Under the pieces are notes generated by a model. It was not told the origin of the DNA and did no database searches. It worked only from the letters and a program-made list of their open reading frames with translations. Both the position numbers and the translations under genes were made by a program. Positions 42,341-50,338 of a stretch of 64,000 nt of DNA are shown here, piece after piece (position 1 is the stretch's first letter; every line of letters starts with the position of its first letter). The stretch comes from Azoamicus sp964355565 (GTDB taxonomy: Bacteria; Pseudomonadota; Gammaproteobacteria; UBA6186; Azoamicaceae), in contig CAYHDJ010000002.1 in assembly GCA_964355565.1 (NCBI GenBank), positions 1 to 64,000 of the forward strand, read 5' to 3'.

Positions 42341-43434
42341 CAACCAACAAAACTTCTATAATTATACTAATAATTTTCATATTAAGTATAATATATGCAT
42401 ATCCAAATCTGTACGGAGAAGATCCAGCAATAATAATAAAAAATAATACACAGACCAATGTTTTAAATAAAAAGTATATAGAAGAACTAAATATTAAAAC
42501 AAAAAAAATAACCCATAATAATCTAACTACTACATTAAGATTTAAATCTACAGACGAACAATTCAATGCATTTGAAAAACTTAAAGATGTACTAGAAAAT
42601 ACCGATATTTCACAAAATATTGTTCCATCTGATAAAATTAAATATTTAGAAAAAATAAAAGCTTACCCAATGAAATTGGGCCTAGATTTAAGAGGTGGCG
42701 TACATATAGTTGCTAAAATAAATACATTAGAAGAATTTAAAAAAAAGTTAAAAACAGAATTTTTTATTCTGAAAAAAACATTTAAAGAAAAAAATTTAAA
42801 ATATAAAAATTTAAAAATAAAAAACAAAACAATAACAATGACATTTTTTTCAAATGAAGATAAAAATGCATGCATTGATTTGATAAAAACTTCTTCGCAA
42901 GATATTAAAATACTTAACAAAAATAAAAGTATTCTAATAGAATTAACAAAAAAATCAAAAATCAACCTTAAAAACGATATAACAAATAAAACATTATCTG
43001 TCTTAACAAACAGAATAAATGAATTAGGCATATCAGAAACCGTAGTTCAAAAATATGGAAACAATAAAATAACAATAGACTTGCCAGGAATACAAAATAT
43101 AGAATATGCTAAAAGCATGATAGGTAAAACAGCTACATTAAAATTTATGATGCTTGAATTAAATAAAAAACATAAAAATAAAACAATAATATTACATGAC
43201 AAAAATAACAATAAAATTGCATTAAAAAATAAAAACATATTAACTGGAGACTCCATAATATATGCCAGTAGCGGGTTTGAACAAACATTGAATAAACCTT
43301 GTGTAAATTTAAGAATAGATAAAAAAAGTGCAGAATTATTTAAAAAAATAACAACAAAAAACATAGGCAAACCCATGGCTATTGTATATAAAGAAAAACT
43401 TAAAAAAAATAATAAGGAAGAAAAAAAGAAGTAA
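42337..43434 (+). CDS. secD: SecD, N-terminal part (first helix and periplasmic domain)
   Basis: SecD with SecF uses the proton gradient to pull proteins across the membrane. This frame (365 codons) holds helix 1, KLGLDLRGGVHIVAK-type block (LGLDLRGGVHIVAKI, about 114-128) and the P1 domain up to PMAIVYKEKLK. It then ends in a Lys/Glu-rich stretch and three consecutive TAA codons at 43432-43440. The rest of SecD is in the -1 frame (43416-44093). The join at an A7 tract is described separately. Full-length product after a -1 shift would be about 585 residues (E. coli 615). Confidence 0.93.
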   Translation: MTTNKTSIIILIIFILSIIYAYPNLYGEDPAIIIKNNTQTNVLNKKYIEELNIKTKKITHNNLTTTLRFKSTDEQFNAFEKLKDVLENTDISQNIVPSDKIKYLEKIKAYPMKLGLDLRGGVHIVAKINTLEEFKKKLKTEFFILKKTFKEKNLKYKNLKIKNKTITMTFFSNEDKNACIDLIKTSSQDIKILNKNKSILIELTKKSKINLKNDITNKTLSVLTNRINELGISETVVQKYGNNKITIDLPGIQNIEYAKSMIGKTATLKFMMLELNKKHKNKTIILHDKNNNKIALKNKNILTGDSIIYASSGFEQTLNKPCVNLRIDKKSAELFKKITTKNIGKPMAIVYKEKLKKNNKEEKKK

Positions 43435-43440
43435 TAATAA
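43415..43440 (+). other. Candidate -1 frameshift or slippage site in secD
   Basis: The seven A's at 43421-43427 followed by G form A AAA AAG in register with the zero frame (AAA 43423-43425, AAG 43426-43428). This is the heptamer used for -1 frameshifting in E. coli dnaX. AGGA (43415-43418), a Shine-Dalgarno-like sequence, precedes it, and AAG then three TAA codons follow. Shifting back by one base, or one extra A in the mRNA, joins the two conserved halves of SecD. Confidence 0.65.
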
Positions 43441-44093
43441 GCGTGGCTAACATCATGAGTCCGTTAGATGAACAGTTTCAAATAACTGGCTTAAATATGC
43501 AAGAATCAAAAGATTTAGCAATTTTACTAAGATCAGGATCATTACCAACGACAATATCAATAATAGAAGAAAAAATAATAGGGCCGTCACTAGGCGAAAA
43601 TAATATAACAAACAGCATCAAATCATTGATAATATCATTAATAAGTATAATGTTTTTTATGATACTAAGGTACAAAAAACTAGGTATAATATCAAATATA
43701 GCACTAATTTCAAATATAATGTTATTAATAGCCAGTATGTCAATAATAGGTATAACACTAACATTATCAGGGCTTGCTGGCATAATATTAACAATAGGTA
43801 TGAGTATAGATTCAAACATTTTAATCTTTGAAAGAATCAAAGAAGAACAAAAAATAACATCTGACATAAATGCAATAGCAGACAAAGGTTTTAAAAATGC
43901 TATGTCTAGTATAATAGATGCAAATATAACAACACTGTTAATGTCTTTAATCTTATTTATAATCGCTGGCGGACCTATAAAAGGATTCGCTATAGCGTTA
44001 TCCATAGGTATAATAACATCAATATATTCATCCCTATTTGTAACAAAAAATATAATTAAATTTTCAATAAAAAATAAAATAAAAATAATATGA
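43416..44093 (+). CDS. secD: SecD, C-terminal part (helices 2-6), in the -1 frame
   Basis: The -1 frame is open from 43416 and reads KKEVIISVANIMSPLDEQF before FQITGL, aligning with E. coli QEEVINIANIQSRLGNSFRITGI. Conservation therefore starts upstream of the only possible internal start (GTG 43443). The part contains LLRSGSLPTTISIIEEKIIGPSLG in pieces, GIILTIGMSIDSNILIFERIKEE (helix 4 with the conserved Asp) and GGPIKGFAIALSIG. It ends overlapping the secF start (ATGA). Either frameshifting or transcript slippage fuses it to the N part, or two chains assemble, or the gene is decaying. Confidence 0.9.
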   Translation, partial: GRKKEVIISVANIMSPLDEQFQITGLNMQESKDLAILLRSGSLPTTISIIEEKIIGPSLGENNITNSIKSLIISLISIMFFMILRYKKLGIISNIALISNIMLLIASMSIIGITLTLSGLAGIILTIGMSIDSNILIFERIKEEQKITSDINAIADKGFKNAMSSIIDANITTLLMSLILFIIAGGPIKGFAIALSIGIITSIYSSLFVTKNIIKFSIKNKIKII

Positions 44094-44947
44094 CAATAAA
44101 TTTTGTAAAAAAAAGATATATTTGTATAACAATATCACTTGTTATATGCCTATTGTCAATGTTATTAATTTTACAAAAAAAATTATCATTGGGGCTGGAA
44201 TTTTGTGGAGGCACAGAACTAGAAATAAAAATTATCAAAAATATTAAAATAAATGAAATTAAACAAAAATTATCAAAAATTAAAAATATCAAAATAAATT
44301 ATTATGGATCAGATAAAACTATTAAAATAAAAACAAAAAATATAAAAAACAACACCACAGAAATTAAAAAATTACTAAACGAATTAGGACAGGAAAATTT
44401 AAAAATAATAAATTCAACCTATATAGGCGCAGAAATAAATAAAGATACAATAAAACAAAGTATAATAGCAATAATACTAGCAATAATTTCTATGACAACA
44501 TATTTAGCAATAAGATTTAATGCAATATTCGCAACAAGCGCAATGATTACTCTATTTCATGATATATTAATAATTCTTGGAATTATATCAGTGTTAAATA
44601 TAGAAGTTGATTTAACAATACTTGCGGCCATATTCACAATATTTGGATATTCAGTAAATGATACAATAATAATATTTGATAGAATACGAGAAAATATAAA
44701 AATTTCAAAAAAAGATACAAGTTTAATAGATATAATAAATATATCAATAAATAAAACACTATCACGAACAATAAGTACGTCATTTTCAACAATATTGGTA
44801 ACATTTACTTTACTTTTATTTTCTGGTGAAAATTTATATTGGTTTTCATTTATATTAACCGCAGGTATAATAATCGGAACTTATTCATCAATTTATATAT
44901 CAGCTATACCACTCACATTTATTAAAAATAAAAATTATAGTAAATAA
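44090..44947 (+). CDS. secF: Protein export membrane protein SecF
   Basis: SecF has 285 residues (E. coli 323) and six helices. LSLGLEFCGGTELEIKI aligns with E. coli FGLDFTGGT. Later blocks are YIGAEINKDTIKQS, IFGYSVNDTIIIFDRIREN (the conserved Asp and DRIRE pattern) and NKTLSRTISTSFSTIL. It completes yajC-secD-secF, each joined by ATGA overlaps. Its last codons probably form part of the first helix of RNase P RNA. Confidence 0.94.
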   Translation: MTINFVKKRYICITISLVICLLSMLLILQKKLSLGLEFCGGTELEIKIIKNIKINEIKQKLSKIKNIKINYYGSDKTIKIKTKNIKNNTTEIKKLLNELGQENLKIINSTYIGAEINKDTIKQSIIAIILAIISMTTYLAIRFNAIFATSAMITLFHDILIILGIISVLNIEVDLTILAAIFTIFGYSVNDTIIIFDRIRENIKISKKDTSLIDIINISINKTLSRTISTSFSTILVTFTLLLFSGENLYWFSFILTAGIIIGTYSSIYISAIPLTFIKNKNYSK

Positions 44948-45240
44948 AATATTAAAAACTTTTTGTAAAAAAAAAGAGAAAAGTCTGGACTCATGAAAAC
45001 TGATGATAGTTAAAATCTAATAATTTAAAAAATTATATTAAAATCAAGAAAACATACATATTAAAATTTGGTGAAAAAAATAATTTAAATATTTTTTCAT
45101 AAAATGTTTAAAAAAAATCATCATGAGCAAGAATATAAAGAATATAAAATATTCAGGTAATTGGCAAAAATTTATTAAAAAAAATAAATAAGATAAATTA
45201 TTAATAAAAAATAACAAAATCCAGCTTATTATTTACTTAT
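44937..45240 (+). ncRNA. rnpB: RNase P RNA
   Basis: The catalytic RNA for tRNA 5' processing explains the gap after secF. Conserved region I reads GAGAAAAGTCTGGACTC (44976-44992; E. coli GAGGAAAGTCCGGGCTCC). The P4 helix is AAG-T-CTGGA (44981-44989) with TCCAGCTT (45220-45227), keeping the bulged U and showing base changes on both strands. ACAAAATCCAG (45214-45224) matches ACAGAACCCGG, and GGTGAAA and GAGCAAG are internal landmarks. P1 is probably 44937-44947 with 45229-45240, overlapping the secF stop. Its ~300 bases are fewer than E. coli (377). End points are inferred. Confidence 0.9.
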
Positions 45241-45258
45241 GTTAAAAAAAGGTAATTT

Positions 45259-45669
45259 ATGACACAGCAAAAAACGTTACTTATAATTAAACCAGACATT
45301 GTAAAAAAACAATTAATAGGGGAAATTATATCAATAATAGAAAAAACTAATCTAAAAATAGATAGTATACAAACAACTACATTAACTGAAGATACAGCAA
45401 AATCATTTTACGCAGAGCACAACAAAAAACCATTTTTTGAAGAATTAATATCATTTATGACATCTGATAAAATTGTAATAATAATTTTATCAGGCGAATA
45501 TGTAATTCAAAAAATACGAACACTTATTGGTAACACAGACTTTAGAAAAGCTGAAAAAAATACAATAAGAGCAAAATATGCAACAAACATAACTGAAAAC
45601 GCTGTTCATGCGTCAGATTCATATGAATCTGCTATAAAAGAAATAAAAATTATATCACAAATAATATAA
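45259..45669 (+). CDS. ndk: Nucleoside diphosphate kinase
   Basis: Ndk makes nucleoside triphosphates from diphosphates using ATP. It has 136 residues (E. coli 143). KTLLIIKPDIVKKQLIGEII is the start, and ENAVHASDSYESA holds the phosphorylated active-site His (about residue 114). With Adk and Tlc it balances nucleotides. rlmN follows after 3 bases, the common gammaproteobacterial order. Confidence 0.94.
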   Translation: MTQQKTLLIIKPDIVKKQLIGEIISIIEKTNLKIDSIQTTTLTEDTAKSFYAEHNKKPFFEELISFMTSDKIVIIILSGEYVIQKIRTLIGNTDFRKAEKNTIRAKYATNITENAVHASDSYESAIKEIKIISQII

Positions 45670-45672
45670 AAT

Positions 45673-46716
45673 ATGTACGTTAATAAAAATTGGAAAATAA
45701 ATCTTTTAAATTTCCACGAAAAATCAATGTTAATTCTATTAAAAATGCTAAAAGAGCATAAATTTCATACAAAGCAAATAATAACATCAATATACAAAAA
45801 AGATATTTTTTCTATTGATTTAATAAACACTAAAAACACATTAAAAAACAAACTTAAAGCCATTTCAAACATTTTACCACTAAAAATAAAAAAAGAGTAT
45901 ATTGATGATGACAATACCATTAAATGGCTAATTGAAACAAATAATGGCAATTTAATAGAAACGGTTGCAATACCAAATAGCAAAAACCATTTTACAATAT
46001 GTATATCATCACAAATAGGGTGTATCTTGAAGTGCAGTTTTTGCCTAACAGGAAAATATGGTTTCAAAAAAAACTTAAAAACGCATGAAATATTAAGCCA
46101 ACTACTAATAGCAAAAAATAAAATAAAACAATTATTCCCAAATAAAACTATAACAAACGTAGTAATGATGGGGATGGGCGAACCACTGTTAAATTTAACA
46201 AATGTTATATCATTTATATCAATCATTAATAACAAAAACTGTTTAGACATAAGCAAAAAAAAAATAACAATAAGCACTAGCGGAATTACACCAAAAATTG
46301 AAATTTTAAACAAAAATAAAATACCTTTAGCGGTGTCATTACATGCACCAAACGATTCATTAAGATCCAGTTTAATGCCAATAAATAAAAAATATAAAAT
46401 AGCAGAGTTATTAAATGAATGCAAAAAATACTCAATCAAAAATAGATTAACTATAGAATATATAATGCTTAAAGACATAAATGATTCAAAAACACATGCA
46501 ATTAAATTAGCTAATTTACTAAAAGATATAACATGTAAAATATGTTTAATACCATTTAATAAAATTGAAAACACACCATTTAACTCTACAGATATGGAAA
46601 AAATTAAAGATTTTCAACAAATTTTAAAAAACTATGGATTAATAACAAATATACGAAAAAGAAAAGGACTTAATATAAATGCTGCCTGCGGTCAATTGTC
46701 AGGGCTTGCTTGCTAA
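45673..46716 (+). CDS. rlmN: Dual-specificity RNA methyltransferase RlmN
   Basis: This radical SAM enzyme makes m2A at 23S rRNA A2503 and tRNA A37. It has 347 residues (E. coli 384). GCILKCSFCLTGKYGF (about 116-131) has the CxxxCxxC that binds [4Fe-4S]. MGMGEPLLNL is the SAM motif, and NAACGQLSG at the C-terminus has the catalytic Cys. NfuA and Mrp may supply its cluster. Confidence 0.95.
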   Translation: MYVNKNWKINLLNFHEKSMLILLKMLKEHKFHTKQIITSIYKKDIFSIDLINTKNTLKNKLKAISNILPLKIKKEYIDDDNTIKWLIETNNGNLIETVAIPNSKNHFTICISSQIGCILKCSFCLTGKYGFKKNLKTHEILSQLLIAKNKIKQLFPNKTITNVVMMGMGEPLLNLTNVISFISIINNKNCLDISKKKITISTSGITPKIEILNKNKIPLAVSLHAPNDSLRSSLMPINKKYKIAELLNECKKYSIKNRLTIEYIMLKDINDSKTHAIKLANLLKDITCKICLIPFNKIENTPFNSTDMEKIKDFQQILKNYGLITNIRKRKGLNINAACGQLSGLAC

Positions 46717-46740
46717 CAACAATAAAAATAAATATTACTT

Positions 46741-47133
46741 ATGACATACAGAATAAAATTCATACTTAAAAATCTAATATATATAATTATAGTATTTATG
46801 CTAATAATAAGTTATAAAATGCACTATAAAAAAACTATAACAGAAAATCACTCAATTAATTTTTTTAATATAAAAATAGCAAAAAAAAATTATGATAACA
46901 CAACATTAAAAAATTTAGCCAGAAATACAATTAAAAAACAAAACAATAACATATATTACAACATATCATGTATTATTTTATACAAAATTAACAAAAATAA
47001 AAATAATTATACTAAAGCAACGCAGTTCATTGAAAAAATAAAAATAAAAAAAAAGTCTTACAAAAAACTTAAAGAAAAAAAAAATAAACTAAATTTAGAA
47101 AAAAAAATAAAAAATAAAATTTTAATAACATAA
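46741..47133 (+). CDS. Small membrane-anchored protein, possible YfgM remnant
   Basis: The 130-residue protein has one N-terminal hydrophobic helix (about 9-24) and a Lys/Asn-rich helical remainder with faint TPR-like spacing (AKKNYDNTTLKNLARNTIKKQ). In E. coli, yfgM lies before bamB and der and encodes a Sec-associated protein of 206 residues with the same layout. Identification rests on position and topology, not on motifs. Genes that normally lie between rlmN and yfgM (ispG, hisS) are absent here. Confidence 0.4.
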   Translation: MTYRIKFILKNLIYIIIVFMLIISYKMHYKKTITENHSINFFNIKIAKKNYDNTTLKNLARNTIKKQNNNIYYNISCIILYKINKNKNNYTKATQFIEKIKIKKKSYKKLKEKKNKLNLEKKIKNKILIT

Positions 47134-47137
47134 ATAT

Positions 47138-48247
47138 ATGAAAAAAAACATTAAAATAAAAATATACCTATCATTATTTATTTCATTAATAACATTGTCG
47201 GTTCTTTTTTATAATAATTTAACAAAAACAAATATAAAAATAGAAAAACAATCAAAACATTATAAGATAAATAATATAAAAAACATAAATTACATTAGCT
47301 TAAAATCAAACGAACTAATCTCAACAAAAAACAACATTTTTAAAATAACGCAAAACAAAGTTAAAAAAATAATTATAGACAAAAATTTTAAAATAAATGA
47401 CATAACACTAAACAATAATTTTTTATTGATTAACACACTAAATAATAAAATTATAATAATAAAAAATTCAAAACCACAACTAAAAAAGCACATAAATACA
47501 TATGGCACAACAACATCAAATGTTAAATTAACAAATAATAAAATATTTTTTAATATGAATGATCGTAAAATACTATCGATAAACATAAAAAAAAATAAAA
47601 TATTATGGCAAACGCTAACAAATCAAAATAACATTGATATAACTACAGAATCAAAAATTCTTGTATCAAATAACAAGATTTACCAAATAATACCAAATAA
47701 AAAAATAATAATTATTAAAAAAAAAAATGGTGTAATTTTAACAATAAAAGATATTAAAATAAACACTAATGCACTTCAACATGATTACATCTATAAAAAT
47801 ATTAAAAAAATACAAATATACAAAAACACAATATATATCTGCTACTCAGATGGCAATTTTATAGCATTAAATGGCACAAATGGGAAATTTTTATGGCAAA
47901 AAACAAAAAAAAATTATAAAAATTTTGTTATAAACAAAAATACACTAATAGTATTAAAAAATAATGGCAATTTCACATCATTAAATCCACACTCAGGAAA
48001 AAAAAATTGGACAAATAGAAGTTTAAATACCCAAATTATTGAATCAGCATCAATAAACAAAAAAAATATGATAATGATAAACAAAGCAGGCACCATACAC
48101 ATTATAAATAATTCTACTGGATACATAACTAAAAGTATTAAAATAAACAAATATAATATCAAAACTTCTTTTTTAAAAAAAAATGTTCTAATTCTTATAA
48201 AGAAAAATGGTAATCTAATTAAATTAACAAAAAATAAAGATAAATGA
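47138..48247 (+). CDS. bamB: Outer membrane assembly factor BamB-like beta-propeller
   Basis: BamB is a periplasmic beta-propeller of the BAM complex. The 369 residues (E. coli 392) begin with a hydrophobic anchor (about 9-24) and contain degenerate PQQ-type repeats: DGNFIALNGTNGKFLWQK, NNGNFTSLNPHSGKKNW and AGTIHIINNSTGYITKS. Position before der is diagnostic. The lipobox Cys of E. coli BamB is missing: no Cys follows the hydrophobic stretch, so the protein is more likely tethered by its N-terminal helix. The sequence is extremely Lys/Asn/Ile-rich. Confidence 0.8.
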   Translation: MKKNIKIKIYLSLFISLITLSVLFYNNLTKTNIKIEKQSKHYKINNIKNINYISLKSNELISTKNNIFKITQNKVKKIIIDKNFKINDITLNNNFLLINTLNNKIIIIKNSKPQLKKHINTYGTTTSNVKLTNNKIFFNMNDRKILSINIKKNKILWQTLTNQNNIDITTESKILVSNNKIYQIIPNKKIIIIKKKNGVILTIKDIKINTNALQHDYIYKNIKKIQIYKNTIYICYSDGNFIALNGTNGKFLWQKTKKNYKNFVINKNTLIVLKNNGNFTSLNPHSGKKNWTNRSLNTQIIESASINKKNMIMINKAGTIHIINNSTGYITKSIKINKYNIKTSFLKKNVLILIKKNGNLIKLTKNKDK

Positions 48248-49494
48248 ATAAAATAGTAATAATAGGTAAAAAAAACGTAGGGAAATCATCACTGTTTAAT
48301 TTAATTACAAAAAAAACACAAGCTACAATAATAAATTACCATGGATATACAAGAGACTGCATATCTGACGAAGTAAAAATTAAATCAAAAACTTTTAACA
48401 TAATAGACACAGCCGGTATAGGTCATGAAAAAACAGACTTAGATTACAAAACAATTAAAAAGACATGGGAATGCATAAAAGAAGCAGATATAATTATTTT
48501 TATAATAAATGCAGAAGATAAATCTGACAAAATTAATATTAATATATTAAAGATAATAAGAAAAATTAAAAAACACATAATATATGTAATAAACAAAATA
48601 GATCTTGTCGCAGAATCGCAAATAAATTTGATAAAAACAGACCTGAAAATAGAAACACCGTTACTTTTATCAATTAAAAAAAATATCGGAATATCAACAT
48701 TACTGGATCATATAGAAATTATTTCAGATTACAAACAATCTATTAGAACAGATCATAAAAATATAACAAATATAGCAATAATTGGTAGACAAAACGTAGG
48801 CAAATCAACACTAGTAAACAAAATCAGCAAAACTGAAAAACTAATAATAGATAATACTCCAGGAACCACACGAGACTCAATAAAAATAACAACTGATATT
48901 AAAAATACAAAATACAATATAATTGACACTCCAGGAATTAAAAAACAAACAAATACTTTATCAAATATAGAAAAAATTTCTAATAAAAACACTTTGGATA
49001 CAATAAAGTTTTGCGATCTTGCTATAATAGTGACAGATATAAATAATGTAATAACAACACAAGATCAAGCCATCCAAGCATATGTAAAAAACAACAACAA
49101 AAACACACTAATAATAATTAATAAATCAGACACTATTAAAAAAATAGAAATTAAAAAAATAAGTACGCATCTAAAAAATACAATTAAAAACATAGAATAT
49201 ATATTTGTATCAGCAAAATACAATTTTGGAGTAGAAAATATACTAAGATCCATAGGTAATATTAAAAGCTATCAAAAGACATATATAACTAATGAAACAA
49301 TTAAAAATACAGAAAAAATTTTATATAAAGAAGAAATTAAAAAAATAACACTAAGTAAATACATACCGTTAACTATACACATTGAACTAATAAATAAAAC
49401 AAAAACAAATAATTATAAAAAAAAATATATAATTGGCACAATAATAAAGAAATTAAAACTCAAAAACATTTCAACAAAAATAATATTTAAATAA
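48244..49494 (+). CDS. der: Ribosome assembly GTPase Der (EngA)
   Basis: Der has two GTPase domains in tandem and helps 50S assembly. It has 416 residues (E. coli 490). Domain 1 has GKKNVGKSSLFN (about 8-19) and DTAGIG; domain 2 has GRQNVGKSTLVNK (about 180-192), NTPGTTRDS and DTPGIKK, followed by a KH-like C-terminus. It overlaps the bamB stop by 4 bases. Confidence 0.95.
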   Translation: MNKIVIIGKKNVGKSSLFNLITKKTQATIINYHGYTRDCISDEVKIKSKTFNIIDTAGIGHEKTDLDYKTIKKTWECIKEADIIIFIINAEDKSDKININILKIIRKIKKHIIYVINKIDLVAESQINLIKTDLKIETPLLLSIKKNIGISTLLDHIEIISDYKQSIRTDHKNITNIAIIGRQNVGKSTLVNKISKTEKLIIDNTPGTTRDSIKITTDIKNTKYNIIDTPGIKKQTNTLSNIEKISNKNTLDTIKFCDLAIIVTDINNVITTQDQAIQAYVKNNNKNTLIIINKSDTIKKIEIKKISTHLKNTIKNIEYIFVSAKYNFGVENILRSIGNIKSYQKTYITNETIKNTEKILYKEEIKKITLSKYIPLTIHIELINKTKTNNYKKKYIIGTIIKKLKLKNISTKIIFK

Positions 49495-49503
49495 GGCAAC
49501 TAT

Positions 49504-50244
49504 ATGATTAAAAACATAATATGTATACTAATCACACTAACACTTCTCATAACTACTGCGCAGGCTAAGGATTATAATACAAAAACAACTTATTTTATAG
49601 CAAAAAAATTATTTAGTGAAAAAAACTTCGAAAAATCAGAATTTTTGCTAAAAAAAATAATATCAGAAAATAGCATAGAAAACAAATACACTCAAAAATC
49701 AAAAATATTAATAACACTTTTACAATATAAAATAAAAAATATTGAACTAGCTAAAAACAATATAATAATTCTATCAAAAAATTATAAACAACATAAAGAA
49801 TATGATACAATTCTTTATTTAAAAGCCATAATATATTTTAATTTAAATAATAATTACATACAAAAAATTCTTGGAATAAAAAAGTACAATCATGACCAAA
49901 CATTTCAATACAAAGCTGTATCAGCTTTAAAAAAAATTAAAAACACAGAAATGTTTTCAAAAAAAATTAAAAATAACATCAAAACAATAAAAAATCAAAT
50001 AAATATGCATAAGATAAATATATCATACTTTTATTTTAAAAAAAAAGCATACATAGCAACAATAAAACGGTTGACATTATTAGATAAAAAAATAAAAATT
50101 AAAAACAAAACTGACTATCAAAATTTTTATTTACTACTAAAATCGTATAATGAACTTTTTTTAGATAAAATATCAGAAAAAACATTAACTTATTTAAAAA
50201 ATTATGATAACATTAAATCAAGTAGTAATTTGCTTAATCAATAA
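49504..50244 (+). CDS. bamD: Outer membrane assembly factor BamD-like TPR protein
   Basis: BamD is the essential lipoprotein partner of BamA. The 246 residues match E. coli BamD (245) in length and helical-repeat layout. YDTILYLKAIIYFNL aligns with DYVMYMRGLTNMAL, and SYFYFKKKAYIATIKRLTLL with [20 protein letters not shown]. The signal peptide ends TTAQAK with no lipobox Cys, so lipid anchoring appears lost. Its last seven codons lie within the SRP RNA gene. Confidence 0.72.
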   Translation: MIKNIICILITLTLLITTAQAKDYNTKTTYFIAKKLFSEKNFEKSEFLLKKIISENSIENKYTQKSKILITLLQYKIKNIELAKNNIIILSKNYKQHKEYDTILYLKAIIYFNLNNNYIQKILGIKKYNHDQTFQYKAVSALKKIKNTEMFSKKIKNNIKTIKNQINMHKINISYFYFKKKAYIATIKRLTLLDKKIKIKNKTDYQNFYLLLKSYNELFLDKISEKTLTYLKNYDNIKSSSNLLNQ

Positions 50245-50333
50245 TACATTAAAAAACTAAAACTCCGACAGGACTGGAAAGTAGCATCGGTAATAGTAAT
50301 ACAATGATATTACACTGGTCAGTAAATTACTAC
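50222..50333 (+). ncRNA. ffs: Signal recognition particle RNA (4.5S)
   Basis: The apical domain is unmistakable: CCGA (50265-50268), CAGG, ACT, tetraloop GGAA (50276-50279), AGT, AGCA, TCGG (50287-50290), as in bacterial SRP RNA. A terminal helix pairs 50222-50234 with 50321-50333 over 13 bp (one G-U). A second helix pairs 50242-50250 with 50303-50312 (one bulge), and ACTA (50256-50259) pairs with TAGT (50294-50297). The total is 112 bases (E. coli 114). It overlaps the bamD end by 23 bases and precedes dnaX by 5. Confidence 0.9.
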
Positions 50334-50338
50334 CTAAT

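Noticed and set aside
42337..44093. secD as a plain pseudogene
   Set aside because: Both halves are otherwise intact and conserved right up to the shift, and the overlaps with yajC and secF are preserved; decay remains possible but is not the simplest reading.
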